Shown: positions 16,030 through 25,789, numbered from the stretch's first letter. The stretch: 64,000 bases of DNA from UBA4416 sp963422675 (GCA_963422675.2 CAXVYS010000013.1:124001-188000), one strand, 5' to 3'. The notes: generated by a model from the sequence alone, not told the origin. Made by a program: numbers and translations.

Positions 16030-16875
16030 ATGAAAACACTTACTCTCAAAAACCGGCTTACTCTTTTGGTTTATTTTATAGGTATTTTATCTATGAATGC
16101 GCAAACAAGCCAGATACCAAATGAAAGTACTCCTTTTACTCTTGGTGAGATCCGTCACATTGACTCAAAAATTCTTTCAGAAAAAAGAGTTATAAATATT
16201 TATTTGCCGGAAGGCTATGATAAAAAAGATTCGGTTTCTTACCCTGTAATGTATGTGTTGGATGGTTCGGCCAACGAAGATTTTATTCATATTGTGGGGC
16301 TCGTTCAGTTTTTTAACATGCAGTTTATGCCTAAAACAATTGTGATAGGTATTGCCAATATTGATAGAAAAAGAGATTTCACGTATGCCACTGAAATCAA
16401 AAAGTTAAAAGAGAAATACCCTACAACAGGTGGTTCTGCTAAATTTATAGATTTTATAGAAAAAGAATTACAACCTTTTGTGGAGGAAAATTATAAAACC
16501 CGTTCTCAGAAATTTATTATAGGACAATCATTGGGAGGCCTTCTTGCTACTGAAATTTTATTAAAGAAGCCCGATTTGTTTACAAATTATATGATTGTAA
16601 GCCCCAGTATATGGTGGGATGATGAATCACTCTTAAAAGAAGCTCCTGAATTGTTAGCGAAACAAAAAGATATTCCGCTCCGGGTTTACATTTCAGTTGG
16701 AGCAGAAGGAAAGATGATGGAGGGCGGCGCACTACATATTACCGAAATTTTAAAGAAATCGGGGAAGAAGCATCTGCAGGTAGATTTTATATCTTTGCCT
16801 AAAGAAAATCATGCGACTATTTTGCATCAAAGTATTAATGATGCCTTAAAGCTATTGTATCCTTATAAAGACTAA
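16030..16875 (+). CDS. Exported alpha/beta hydrolase, esterase D/IroE-like
   Basis: A 281-residue protein with a signal peptide (about 1-24, ending SMNAQ). It has the putative-esterase (PF00756) pattern: VINIYLPEGYDKKDSVSYPVMYVLDG near the N-terminus, the nucleophile S167 in IIGQSLGGLLA, SPSIWWDD, and the catalytic His at about 261 in KENHATI. Relatives include siderophore esterases and S-formylglutathione hydrolase-like enzymes. The likely location is the periplasm or outer membrane; the substrate is unknown. A GNAT gene follows 9 bases later. Confidence 0.8.
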   Translation: MKTLTLKNRLTLLVYFIGILSMNAQTSQIPNESTPFTLGEIRHIDSKILSEKRVINIYLPEGYDKKDSVSYPVMYVLDGSANEDFIHIVGLVQFFNMQFMPKTIVIGIANIDRKRDFTYATEIKKLKEKYPTTGGSAKFIDFIEKELQPFVEENYKTRSQKFIIGQSLGGLLATEILLKKPDLFTNYMIVSPSIWWDDESLLKEAPELLAKQKDIPLRVYISVGAEGKMMEGGALHITEILKKSGKKHLQVDFISLPKENHATILHQSINDALKLLYPYKD

Positions 16876-16884
16876 TGCTGTTTT

Positions 16885-17439
16885 ATGTTAGAACTCAATT
16901 TTAAACCATTTCCTACTCTTGAAACAGAGCGGATGGTTATCCGAAGAATTACAAAAAAAGATGTGGATGATTTGTTCTTTTTAAGGACTAATGAAGAAAC
17001 CATGACTTATTTAGACAGAGCCAAAGCTGCATCTACCGAAGAAGTGAAAGATCTCATTCGTAAAATTGATACAGGCATCAAACAAAATACGGCTATTGGC
17101 TGGGGAATATCCTTAAAGAATCATACGGAATTGATAGGTACTATTTCTTACCATCGAATTGAAAAAGAGCATTACAGGGCTGAAGTAGGGTATATGCTCA
17201 AACCTGCCTACTGGAAGCAAGGGCTTATTTCTGAAGCATTGAAAAAGGTAATCGATTATGGTTTTAACCACATGAAGTTGCATAGTATTGAAGCAAATGT
17301 AAATCCAAACAATGCAGGTTCTATTATGTTGCTCGAAAAAATGGGTTTTGTAAAAGAGGCTCACTTTAAAGAGAACTATTACTATAACGGACAATTCCTT
17401 GATTCAGTGATTTACTCTTTGATATCAGCAAACCACTAG
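16885..17439 (+). CDS. GNAT family N-acetyltransferase, RimJ/RimL type
   Basis: A 184-residue RimJ/RimL-like acetyltransferase: LETERMVIRRITKKDVDDLF, then AEVGYMLKPAYWKQGLISEALKKV (acetyl-CoA loop with the degenerate W-K-Q-G-L) and ANVNPNNAGSIMLLEKMGFVKEAHF. It probably shares a transcript with the esterase (9-base gap). The stop codon TAG (17437-17439) directly abuts the stop of the convergent hydrolase at 17440. Confidence 0.85.
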   Translation: MLELNFKPFPTLETERMVIRRITKKDVDDLFFLRTNEETMTYLDRAKAASTEEVKDLIRKIDTGIKQNTAIGWGISLKNHTELIGTISYHRIEKEHYRAEVGYMLKPAYWKQGLISEALKKVIDYGFNHMKLHSIEANVNPNNAGSIMLLEKMGFVKEAHFKENYYYNGQFLDSVIYSLISANH

Positions 17440-18270
17440 TTAGGGTTTATTCATAAATTCTATCATAGGTTTATATGGCTTTGCGCCAGGGTTATAAAAC
17501 TGAAAGATCATGGGAACATGACTCTTGCCTTTTACTATGATGAGTGGAGCATTAGGCTGGTATTTTTTTAGTTCCGTATAAAACACCTCATTTAGTTGTT
17601 TAATTACCGGGTAGGTTTTACCACCAACAAATAGTAAAAAAGGTGGAGTATGTTTATTCAGGTAATAAATAGGTGACGTTTTTTTCCAGTAGGAGGTATC
17701 ATGTGTAAAAGTGGGTTTATAAATAGAATCTTTAGGGCTTTTAGAAACCGTTAAGTATTTATACATATCCAGACCAAAAGCATCAATTAATATGGTTCCT
17801 TTGATGGGATTTTTCATATGTAGTTTTTCAAAATAGCGGTTATCTGTGGCAACCATCGCAGCTAAGTGTCCACCGGCGGAGTGGCCGGAAATAAACAGGT
17901 TATTTGTATCTCCGTGAAAAGAAGCGCAATTGGTTTTAACCCATTTTACGGCCGTAGCCACATCATCAGCCATACCGGTAATATCTGTTCTTGGGCTAAG
18001 CCTATAGTTGAGCACAACACAAATAATGCCTTTGCGGGCCATTCCTTTTCCAAAAAAACGGTAGAGCGATTTTTTTCCATGAATCCAGTTCCCGCCATAA
18101 ACAAATACCAATACCTTTTTAGGGTCTTTTATTTTTCGGGGAGCATACACGTCCAGTTGTAAATTATAAACACTACTATAGGTGTTGTTTTTGCTTTTAG
18201 AAACAGGTTTAATGGAGCAGGATGATAGGATCATCAAAAAACCGGTTAAAGAGAGTAGATAGTAATTCAT
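17440..18270 (-). CDS. Alpha/beta hydrolase lipoprotein, carboxylesterase-like
   Basis: A 276-residue lipoprotein: signal MNYYLLSLTGFLMILSSC with the lipidated cysteine at 18. The oxyanion-hole motif is VYGGNW (near 57-62, a variant of HGGGW), and the nucleophile S131 lies in ISGHSAGGHLA. This is the hormone-sensitive-lipase/BD-FAE-like carboxylesterase group. The C-terminal KGKSHVP supplies the catalytic His. It probably acts in the periplasm or at the cell surface on esters of unknown nature. It lies 33 bases downstream of the DUF4421 gene and is probably in its operon. Confidence 0.8.
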   Translation of the reverse strand: MNYYLLSLTGFLMILSSCSIKPVSKSKNNTYSSVYNLQLDVYAPRKIKDPKKVLVFVYGGNWIHGKKSLYRFFGKGMARKGIICVVLNYRLSPRTDITGMADDVATAVKWVKTNCASFHGDTNNLFISGHSAGGHLAAMVATDNRYFEKLHMKNPIKGTILIDAFGLDMYKYLTVSKSPKDSIYKPTFTHDTSYWKKTSPIYYLNKHTPPFLLFVGGKTYPVIKQLNEVFYTELKKYQPNAPLIIVKGKSHVPMIFQFYNPGAKPYKPMIEFMNKP

Positions 18271-18303
18271 ACAGTTTTAATGAATGGTGTTTATTTAGAT
18301 ACG

Positions 18304-19521
18304 CTATTTTTTTGTTTTTAGATTCTGTTTTTTATGGTCCGGCTTGTTTTCATAATCTACCAATCCCATGAACTTCAATACTTTTCGGCCATTTTGCTTA
18401 ATATTAAATCGATAACCTACAAATCCTACTATACGCGCAATGTATTTTTCGTTATTAAAAACTTTACTGTTAAAGGCAAAATTATTATCATAACTGGTTA
18501 ATACACCAATAAAGAACCTGAGATTATCATACCTGATGGCATTTTTAGCATTTATACTGGAGGTTAAATTTAATCTTAAAGATTCATTATCTCCTTCTAT
18601 TGTTCTGTAAAATGTTTTTTGTCCTCCCAAACCAATATTTAACGCGAGGCTGAAAATTATTTTTTTATATACAAAAGTGTAGCCATAACCTCCGCTGGCA
18701 CCGGCAGTAATTTGAGAGATCTGATTGATTTCACTAAGCAGGGGAGAAAAATAATTAATGAAAGGGTATTTTATAAAGGCTGAATCATTTGACGAGAATA
18801 CCACATGCGAATGGTAAATTCCTGCCATAAAAGAACCGGCACTTTTACGCTGTACATCAGTAAATGAAAAGGCTCCGCGCAACGAATATTTCCGGTTATT
18901 AAAAACGTACATCGTATTTACGCCGAAAGAGGTTACATTAATGTCAGGCCTTATAACCGTTGTATCAGCATTGGTTTTGCTAATTTCAAATTCTTTTGCA
19001 TTGTACACATAAAACCCTTTATAGCTTTGATAATTAAGGTCTGTGATAATCTTGCTGCCTATAACGGTGAGTTGAAAATCGGTGCTGGTGGTTTTTCCTT
19101 TATTGGGTTTAGCCCCGAATTTTAAGCCCGGAGAAAAACCAAACGTTAGAATAATATTACTGAAATTAAATCCAATATGGTAGTAATTATTAGGAGAAAA
19201 TTTAAGAGTCCGTTTTTTATCCTCCAGATCGGTAATATTAAAGCCATAAAATTTTTTAGCTATAGGAATCGTAATTGTTAAACGGCGCTTATTATTTTTA
19301 ATATAGGAAGTATCGTAAGTCGGAACCCTGGGAGCCAGTAATTGTTTAACATACCAGCGGTGAGGATACATTAATTTATCTTTCAGCGTTTTTCTAGGAA
19401 TATCTTCTACAATTAATTTACTTTTAAGTGTATCAATAAAATTTCTGGCGAGGCTATCGATTTGTGAAAAACCAGCGGAGCTAAAGCAAAGTATTATAAA
19501 TAAGGTAATTACTTGCTTCAT
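18304..19521 (-). CDS. DUF4421 family outer-membrane-associated protein (copy 2)
   Basis: A 405-residue exported protein (signal ending SSAGFSQ, about 1-20) and paralogue of the gene at 13049-14245. Shared blocks include YDTSYIKNNKRRLTITIPI, LKFSPNNYYHIGFNFSN, IRPDINVTSFGVN and VQRKSAGSFMAG. The C-terminal half has barrel-like amphipathic strands, and the end is basic and charged (KKQNLKTKK). Function unknown. The two paralogues face in opposite directions about 4 kb apart. Confidence 0.75.
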   Translation of the reverse strand: MKQVITLFIILCFSSAGFSQIDSLARNFIDTLKSKLIVEDIPRKTLKDKLMYPHRWYVKQLLAPRVPTYDTSYIKNNKRRLTITIPIAKKFYGFNITDLEDKKRTLKFSPNNYYHIGFNFSNIILTFGFSPGLKFGAKPNKGKTTSTDFQLTVIGSKIITDLNYQSYKGFYVYNAKEFEISKTNADTTVIRPDINVTSFGVNTMYVFNNRKYSLRGAFSFTDVQRKSAGSFMAGIYHSHVVFSSNDSAFIKYPFINYFSPLLSEINQISQITAGASGGYGYTFVYKKIIFSLALNIGLGGQKTFYRTIEGDNESLRLNLTSSINAKNAIRYDNLRFFIGVLTSYDNNFAFNSKVFNNEKYIARIVGFVGYRFNIKQNGRKVLKFMGLVDYENKPDHKKQNLKTKK

Positions 19522-19618
19522 TTAGTGTGGTTGTTTATTACTCGGGGACAAGATACCTAAGTAATCTACAAAATTTCATGCCATGCATAAAATAATAACC
19601 TAAATGAAAGAGCTTACA

Positions 19619-20335
19619 CTAAAACAGGTTAAAACGATCGTTCGTTTTGAATTTCTTCGCAAATTTCTTTGCACCCTTTCCATAAAGGAATCTTAGTTTT
19701 AAACCTCCGGTGTAGCAAACATCCATAATGTTGATACCAATGCCTTTTTCCTGTTTTCCAACGCGCATTCTGTAATCAACAAATAATCCCAACATTCCAA
19801 AATTGTGTTCGAGCCCTGTTCCAAAATTTACCCCCAGCCATTTATTACGTACGGTTGAATTTGCCTGGTAGTATTCTTTTAAGTTTAAATAATCGGATTG
19901 CCCGGTAAAGAAGCCGGTGTAAGTGTTATAACTTAAGCCAACGAAAGGATATAAGAGGGTTTTTTTATTGGGGAATCGGGCAACGGCTTCTAAATTCATT
20001 TCATAAGTATTGGCTTTTACATTTAACCAGGTTGGTTCAATGTTTATTGGCCTGAAACGGGTAAATAGTGTGGAGACCCTGATAAAATTATTGACTTCAA
20101 AATTAACTCCTCCACATATACCAGGCGCATTGTTATCATCTTTTACATTACGTGCCAGGTAAACCACGCTTAAATTAGCACCTGCTTTTACACTCCACTT
20201 CAAATAACGAATCTCCTTTGGTGGTTTTACCGGTTTGGGAGTAACAGTACTTGTTTTAGGGGTTGGGCGTGTTTGCGCTATAGCAAATGCCACATTTAAC
20301 ACACACAATAATAGAAGGGTATATTTTTTTAGCAT
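19619..20335 (-). CDS. Predicted outer-membrane beta-barrel protein
   Basis: A 238-residue exported protein with a signal peptide (about 1-20, ending AFAIAQ) and a Pro/Thr-rich linker (TRPTPKTSTVTPKPVKPPKE). The remainder shows alternating strands with aromatic girdles (SVKAGANLSVVYLA, YPFVGLSYNTYTGFF, LGLFVDYRMRVG), which suggests an 8-stranded barrel of the OmpW/OprF-like type. No specific family is recognised. It lies between pheT and the DUF4421 gene with about 100 bases on either side. Confidence 0.6.
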   Translation of the reverse strand: MLKKYTLLLLCVLNVAFAIAQTRPTPKTSTVTPKPVKPPKEIRYLKWSVKAGANLSVVYLARNVKDDNNAPGICGGVNFEVNNFIRVSTLFTRFRPINIEPTWLNVKANTYEMNLEAVARFPNKKTLLYPFVGLSYNTYTGFFTGQSDYLNLKEYYQANSTVRNKWLGVNFGTGLEHNFGMLGLFVDYRMRVGKQEKGIGINIMDVCYTGGLKLRFLYGKGAKKFAKKFKTNDRFNLF

Positions 20336-20437
20336 AGTACTAATTTAAGATTTTTTAGGTATAAAAGAGTTATTAAAACTATATCTGGTACTGTATGGTT
20401 AATAAATGGTTATTTTTAATTTATAACTGGTTTTGGT

Positions 20438-22873
20438 TTAGCGCAATACCGCACCTACTTTTTCAGTATAGGTTTTTATCAGTTTTTGCATTACCGTATC
20501 AATTTGTTTATCGTTTAAAGTGGCTTCCTCATCCTGTAAGGTAAAACTTAACGCGTACGACCTTTTTCCGGCTTCCAGTTTATCTCCTTCATAAATATCA
20601 AACAGGTTAACTGCTTTTAATAACTTACGTTCAGTAGTAAATGCCAGCTCTTCCAATTCTTTGTAGGTTATTTTTTTGTCAAGCAATAAGGCCAGATCCC
20701 TTCTTACTGAAGGAAACTTAGGGATCTCTGTAAATTCTAATTTTGTTTTACCTACCAATGCTAAAATAGCATCCCAGTTAAAATCGGCATAAAATACTTC
20801 GGCTGCAACATCCATTTTTTTACAAATGGCTTTATCAATAGATCCAAAGCTTACCAGGGTCTTGTTTTTTTGAGAAAAAGATAAGCCGTAACCAAATTGA
20901 GGATCTTCTAACTCGGTAATTTTGAATTTAATAGAGAGTTTATTTAAAACAGATTCTATGCAGGCTTTCAGGTAAATGAAATCTACTTTATCATTTTTGC
21001 CGTAAGGATTTTCCGGATATTTTTTTCCGGTAACAAATAACGTCAGATGTTTTGTTTCGGCATATTTAAAGCCGTTATCCATTGGTTCAGCATCCGTTTT
21101 TTGATAGGTTCTTCCAAATTCAAAAAACTTCAAATCAGCCTGTTTCCGGTTAATATTATAAGCCAGAGATTCCAGTCCACCAAATAACATAGATTGGCGC
21201 ATTACGTTAAGGTCGGCACTCAATGGGTTTAAGATTTTAACCAGAGGAGTTTCTTCCGTGTAATAAGATTCTTTTGTAAGCGACAGGCCCATCATTTCAT
21301 TAAAGCCAAAGCCCATCAATACATTAGCAACGGTGTTTTCTGCCGCGGTAGCTTTTTCTCTGTCGGTAAAATTAGCAGTGAATTTTATCAGTGAGCTTTC
21401 TTCTACATTATTGTAACCGTAAATACGCATCACTTCTTCTATCACATCGGCTTCGCGGGTTACATCTGTTTTATATTGAGGTACAGAAAGCAACATCCCG
21501 TCATTTCCTTCCTGCTCAATAGAAATACCAAGAGAAAGTATGATGTTTTTAATAATGGTTCTGTCTATTTCTTTCCCTATTAACGTCTGGCAATTAGTAT
21601 AGGAAAATGCTACTTTAAAAGGCTCTAATTTTACAGGATAGAGGTCAACAATATCCATACTTAATACACCACCGGCATATTCGAAAATTAAGGCAGCGGC
21701 GCGTTTAAGCGCTGTAACGGTCATTTCAGGATCGGTACCACGTTCAAATCGAAAGCTACTATCGGTTTTTAAGCCATGTTGTTTGCTTGTTTTTCTAACG
21801 AAGGCCGGATCAAAATAGGCCGCTTCTAAAAAGATAGAAGTGGTGCTTTCAGAAACTCCGCTATCTAAACCGCCAAATACACCGGCCATACACATTGGCT
21901 CAGATTCGTTACAAATCATTAAATCATTGGCTAGTAAGGTACGTTCAACGCCATCAAGGGTTTTAAACTTTGTATTCTCTAAACCTGATTTTACAATAAT
22001 TTTATTTCCTTTTACCTTATCCAAATCGAAGGCATGTAAAGGCTGTCCCAGGTCGTGTAATACAAAATTGGTAATATCAACAATATTATTAATAGGGCGT
22101 AAACCAATAGCCAGTAAATAATTTTTTAACCAATCGGGCGATGGTTTTACGGTAATACCAGAAATAACCAAACCGCTATAACGTTTGCAGGCCTCCGGAT
22201 TTTCAATAGCAATATTCATGGTACTGATATTACTTGCCTGTGGAAGCTCCAAAATACCCTTAAGTTCGGCCTTATAGTCTGTTGTGTTATTTTTTGTATT
22301 TAAAATGGCTTGTAAGTCCCTGGCTACCCCATAATGAGAGGCCGCATCGGCGCGGTTGGGAGTAAGACCAATTTCAAGCACATAATCTTTTTGTAGTTTA
22401 AAGAAATCTGCGGCAGGCATTCCTACTTCAGCCGTTTCCGGTAAAATTAAAATACCATCGTGGCCGGTACCTAATCCAATTTCATCTTCTGCACAGATCA
22501 TTCCTTCACTCACAGCTCCTCTTATTTTTGACTTTTTAATATCGAAAGGTTCGCCGGTTGTGGGGTATAATTTAGCTCCAATGGTTGCCACTAATACTTT
22601 TTGCCCTGCGGCCACATTTGGTGCACCACAAACAATGTTCAGCAGTTCGGGTTTGCCAATATTTACTTTTGTAATGCTTAGTTTATCGGCATCAGGATGT
22701 TTTTCTTTTTCAACAACTTCACCAATTACAATTCCCTGTAAACCTCCTTTAACACTTTCAAATGTTTCAATACCTTCTACTTCAAGGCCTGAGGCCGTTA
22801 AATACTCATCTATTTGTTCGGGTGTAAGATCTGTTTTTAAGATACTATTTAACCAATTATAGGATATTTTCAT
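20438..22873 (-). CDS. pheT: Phenylalanyl-tRNA synthetase beta subunit
   Basis: At 811 residues this is a full-length bacterial PheT. The domains run in the usual order: tRNA-binding OB fold (about 40-150: IVIGEVVEKEKHPDADKLSITKVNIG), B3/B4 editing domain (about 215-395, with SFRFERGTDP at its end), B5 domain, core catalytic-like domain, and C-terminal FDX-ACB anticodon-binding domain (FPSVRRDLALLLD near 717). With PheS it charges tRNA-Phe and clears mis-made Tyr-tRNA-Phe. pheS is not adjacent. Confidence 0.95.
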   Translation of the reverse strand: MKISYNWLNSILKTDLTPEQIDEYLTASGLEVEGIETFESVKGGLQGIVIGEVVEKEKHPDADKLSITKVNIGKPELLNIVCGAPNVAAGQKVLVATIGAKLYPTTGEPFDIKKSKIRGAVSEGMICAEDEIGLGTGHDGILILPETAEVGMPAADFFKLQKDYVLEIGLTPNRADAASHYGVARDLQAILNTKNNTTDYKAELKGILELPQASNISTMNIAIENPEACKRYSGLVISGITVKPSPDWLKNYLLAIGLRPINNIVDITNFVLHDLGQPLHAFDLDKVKGNKIIVKSGLENTKFKTLDGVERTLLANDLMICNESEPMCMAGVFGGLDSGVSESTTSIFLEAAYFDPAFVRKTSKQHGLKTDSSFRFERGTDPEMTVTALKRAAALIFEYAGGVLSMDIVDLYPVKLEPFKVAFSYTNCQTLIGKEIDRTIIKNIILSLGISIEQEGNDGMLLSVPQYKTDVTREADVIEEVMRIYGYNNVEESSLIKFTANFTDREKATAAENTVANVLMGFGFNEMMGLSLTKESYYTEETPLVKILNPLSADLNVMRQSMLFGGLESLAYNINRKQADLKFFEFGRTYQKTDAEPMDNGFKYAETKHLTLFVTGKKYPENPYGKNDKVDFIYLKACIESVLNKLSIKFKITELEDPQFGYGLSFSQKNKTLVSFGSIDKAICKKMDVAAEVFYADFNWDAILALVGKTKLEFTEIPKFPSVRRDLALLLDKKITYKELEELAFTTERKLLKAVNLFDIYEGDKLEAGKRSYALSFTLQDEEATLNDKQIDTVMQKLIKTYTEKVGAVLR

Positions 22874-22986
22874 ATGTATATTTTTTACGACAGGGAAACA
22901 GAGTTAGCTCTAATACTGTTGTATTTGTTTAATTTTTTAAGAGTATAAAAATACAAAAATTACCTTTATAAAATAGGGTAAAGCCC

Positions 22987-22994
22987 TATATTTG
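22987..22994 (+). promoter_or_regulatory. -7 promoter box directly before the tsaC start codon
   Basis: TATATTTG is a perfect TAnnTTTG. It ends 4 bases before the GTG at 22999, with TTT 19 bases upstream of the box. The transcript would begin at or next to the start codon, giving a leaderless mRNA. Confidence 0.5.
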
Positions 22995-22998
22995 CACC

Positions 22999-23952
22999 GT
23001 GGCAGAAATAGGAACCGACATAGTAACAGCAAGGCAATTTTTAGAGAATGGCCAGTTGGTAGCCATACCAACAGAAACTGTTTATGGCCTCGCTGCTAAT
23101 GCGATGGATGCAACTGCTGTGGCTAAAATATTTGAAGCTAAAAACAGGCCAAGCTTCGATCCTTTAATTGTACACACCCATTCCCTGGAAAGTGTTTACG
23201 GGTTTGTAACAGAGATGCACCCGCAGTTATTAAAGCTGGCAAAAACTTTTTGGCCGGGGCCATTAACCCTCTTGTTACCAAGAAAAAATACAATCCCTGA
23301 TTTAATTACTTCGGGCTTAGACAGAGTAGGAGTAAGGGTGCCAAGTCATCCTCTTACACTCAAACTACTTGCTCAATTACCTTTTCCGTTGGCTGCCCCA
23401 AGTGCTAATCCATTTGGGTATATTAGCCCTACTACTGCAGAGCATGTTCAAAAGCAATTAGGAACAAAACTGTCTTATATTTTAGATGGTGGGCATTGTG
23501 AAATAGGGCTGGAATCAACTATTGTAGGAGAAGAAAACGATGAGATTATTATTTACCGTTTGGGTGGTTTATCGGTAGATGCTATTGAAGCCTGTGTAGG
23601 CCAGGTATCTATACAATTAAATCAGTCGAGTAACCCAAAAGCACCGGGACAATTAAAAAGTCATTATGCTCCAAAAAAGCCTGTATTTACAGGTGATTTG
23701 AAAGAACTGATTAAACATCATAAAGGCCCTAAAACAGGATTTATTATTTTTGGGGAAACTGATCTGGATTTGAGAAATGGGTTGGTGAAAAATTTATCTC
23801 CTACACAAAATTACCATGAAGCCGCTGCCAATTTGTTTTCTTATTTAAGAGAATTGGACGAATCGGATGTGGACATTATTTTATGTGATGTTTTGCCCGG
23901 AATGGATTTGGGTCTTGCCATTAATGACCGTTTGAGAAGGGCTGCAGGATAG
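22999..23952 (+). CDS. tsaC: Threonylcarbamoyl-AMP synthase, Sua5/YciO/YrdC family
   Basis: A 317-residue long-form (Sua5-type) enzyme. The YrdC domain begins with the signature VAIPTETVYGLAANAMD and includes KNRPSFDPLIVH, LPRKNTIPDLITSG, RVPSHPL and PLAAPSANPFG. The C-terminal Sua5 domain begins near APGQLKSHYAPKKP. It makes threonylcarbamoyl-AMP from threonine, bicarbonate and ATP for the t6A37 modification of tRNAs reading ANN codons. The start is GTG at 22999; there is no upstream in-frame ATG, and the family N-terminus fits. A perfect -7 box lies directly before it. Confidence 0.93.
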   Translation: MAEIGTDIVTARQFLENGQLVAIPTETVYGLAANAMDATAVAKIFEAKNRPSFDPLIVHTHSLESVYGFVTEMHPQLLKLAKTFWPGPLTLLLPRKNTIPDLITSGLDRVGVRVPSHPLTLKLLAQLPFPLAAPSANPFGYISPTTAEHVQKQLGTKLSYILDGGHCEIGLESTIVGEENDEIIIYRLGGLSVDAIEACVGQVSIQLNQSSNPKAPGQLKSHYAPKKPVFTGDLKELIKHHKGPKTGFIIFGETDLDLRNGLVKNLSPTQNYHEAAANLFSYLRELDESDVDIILCDVLPGMDLGLAINDRLRRAAG

Positions 23953-24001
23953 CTTACCAACAATTATGTATTTTTTTGCTTTAAGCAATACAAAAAAATC
24001 C

Positions 24002-24009
24002 TACATTTA
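24002..24009 (+). promoter_or_regulatory. Putative -7 box next to the cmk start codon
   Basis: TACATTTA differs from TAnnTTTG only in its last base and ends 5 bases before the ATG at 24015. TTTG lies 23 bases upstream (23975-23978). If used, the mRNA would have almost no leader. Weaker than the tsaC case. Confidence 0.3.
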
Positions 24010-24014
24010 CCTCA

Positions 24015-24737
24015 ATGTCAAAAATTACTATAGCAATAGATGGTTATTCTTCGTGCGGTAAAAGCACTCTTGCTAAAGCCTTAGCACAAAAGCTTAATTA
24101 CAATTATATAGATACCGGTGCGATGTACAGAGCAGTTACCATTTACTGCTTAAGACATGGGATTATTGAAGATTCGGTAGTAGATACAGAGAAATTAACG
24201 GCTTCTTTAAAAAACATTGAAGTATCCTTTGGCTACAATACTCTTACCAAAACATCGGAAGTATTATTAAACGGTGAGCATGTGGAAAGAGAGATCCGCA
24301 CCATGCAGGTGGCAAATAATGTGAGTTCTGTGAGCTCGATTAAAGAAGTACGCCAGAAAATGGTGATTCTGCAAAGAGAAATGGGGAAGCATAAAGGTGT
24401 GATCATGGATGGCAGAGATATTGGCTCCCATGTATTTCCGGATGCTGAACTCAAATTATTTATGACGGCGGATAATGATGTACGTACCCAACGCCGTTTA
24501 GATGAATTAAGCAGTAAAGGCGAATACCATACCTTTGAAGATGTGAAACGTAATTTGCAAAAACGTGATCACGACGATACTACCCGAAAAGAAAATCCTT
24601 TGGTTCAGGCGGAAGATGCTATTATCCTGGATAATACAGATTTGAGCAAAGAAGAACAATTGGATTTTGTCATTAAACTGATCAATGATCTGTTGCTGAC
24701 ATCGGATGAGTTTAATACACCCGCTGCAAATCACTAA
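24015..24737 (+). CDS. cmk: Cytidylate kinase
   Basis: A 240-residue kinase that phosphorylates (d)CMP with ATP. The P-loop is GYSSCGKSTLAKALA (9-23), followed by YNYIDTGAMYRAVT, the CMP-binding block DGRDIGSHVFPDAELKLFMTA (near 135-155), and the lid region RRLDELSSKGEYHTFEDVKRNLQKRDHDDTTR. The last segment (EDAIILDNTDLSKEEQ) is also typical. It sits 62 bases behind tsaC. Confidence 0.95.
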   Translation: MSKITIAIDGYSSCGKSTLAKALAQKLNYNYIDTGAMYRAVTIYCLRHGIIEDSVVDTEKLTASLKNIEVSFGYNTLTKTSEVLLNGEHVEREIRTMQVANNVSSVSSIKEVRQKMVILQREMGKHKGVIMDGRDIGSHVFPDAELKLFMTADNDVRTQRRLDELSSKGEYHTFEDVKRNLQKRDHDDTTRKENPLVQAEDAIILDNTDLSKEEQLDFVIKLINDLLLTSDEFNTPAANH

Positions 24738-24815
24738 AGAATATCATTACACTATTTTTAGTTTAAGTTTTGTTCTTGTACTATGAGATTGCTTTGTACG
24801 ATGTAATGACGGATA

Positions 24816-25781
24816 CTACAATCCTACCATTTTCTGTTTTTCGAAATCCCACACTTTTAATTTAAAGCAGGCCAAAACATCCTTAGGTTTAAGTGATGTT
24901 ACTTTTGGATGCTGTAGCTCCGGCACAGCCGCCATCACTTCAGGTAACCTGTAAAAGGGAATGCGGGAATTCATATGATGAATGTGGTGGTAGCCAATAT
25001 TAGCTGTAGCCCATCTTAAAGGGGGGATCAGTTTCATATAGCTTGAAGAATCCAGTGCAGCGCCTTCATAGGTCCAATCTTCATTTCCGGCAAAAGTTAC
25101 ATCCGGAAAATTATGTTGTGCATAAAATAAATAGCTTCCTAAACCACCTGAAATAAAGTGGGGTATGGCACATAAAAAGATCCATGTTTGCCAGCCCAAA
25201 AAGTAAAATACAGAAACCTGGTAAACAAGATGTAATATAAGCCCTACCAACGAATCAATATTTTTCGAGAACCGGTTAATGATAGATTTAATGCACATCC
25301 CATACATGAAGGTAAAGAAGTATCCAAAAATAATAGTGAGGGGATGCCTGATAAATAAATAGTGTCTTTGCTCACTTTTAGGGATCTTTTCAAACTTTTG
25401 CCTGGTATAAATAGGGTAGGAGCCAATACTTGCACTAAATAGTTTTGAATTGTGTTTGTGATGGTAATCGTGGCTTGCACTCCAAATACCGGGAGGTGCC
25501 AATACGTAAAAACCAAAAATGGTAAACAAGGCATTTGCCAGGGGAGATTTATCGAGGATCGCTTTATGCTGATGATCGTGGTAAATAACAAACAAGCGCA
25601 CAATTACAAGGCCTGCACAGATACTGCACAGAAGCTTTAAGCTCCAATGAAAATTGAAAACGGTTCCAAACAAAAGTGCTATTAAAATAAAGAGGGTAGA
25701 GAGGGTGAGAAACCAGCTTTTCGCTCTGTCTTCTTTGGCGAATGGTTTGGTCGCTAATATGAGTTGTTTTCCTGTAAGCAT
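24816..25781 (-). CDS. Membrane fatty acid desaturase
   Basis: A 321-residue integral membrane protein of the fatty acid desaturase family (PF00487). The three histidine boxes that hold the di-iron centre are HDHQH (68-72), HDYHHKH (104-110) and HHIHH (265-269). Hydrophobic segments at about 25-65, 82-97, 145-165 and 180-215 fit two helical hairpins. The enzyme should introduce a double bond into acyl chains, using O2. The regiospecificity cannot be read. A TATCTTTG box on the minus strand ends 8 bases before the start codon. Confidence 0.88.
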   Translation of the reverse strand: MLTGKQLILATKPFAKEDRAKSWFLTLSTLFILIALLFGTVFNFHWSLKLLCSICAGLVIVRLFVIYHDHQHKAILDKSPLANALFTIFGFYVLAPPGIWSASHDYHHKHNSKLFSASIGSYPIYTRQKFEKIPKSEQRHYLFIRHPLTIIFGYFFTFMYGMCIKSIINRFSKNIDSLVGLILHLVYQVSVFYFLGWQTWIFLCAIPHFISGGLGSYLFYAQHNFPDVTFAGNEDWTYEGAALDSSSYMKLIPPLRWATANIGYHHIHHMNSRIPFYRLPEVMAAVPELQHPKVTSLKPKDVLACFKLKVWDFEKQKMVGL

Positions 25782-25789
25782 GAAGTTTG

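Noticed and set aside
24744..24809. TCATTACA / TGTAATGA inverted repeat between cmk and the desaturase gene
   Set aside because: The arms are 50 bases apart with no T-run and no relation to a start codon; too weak to call a terminator or operator.
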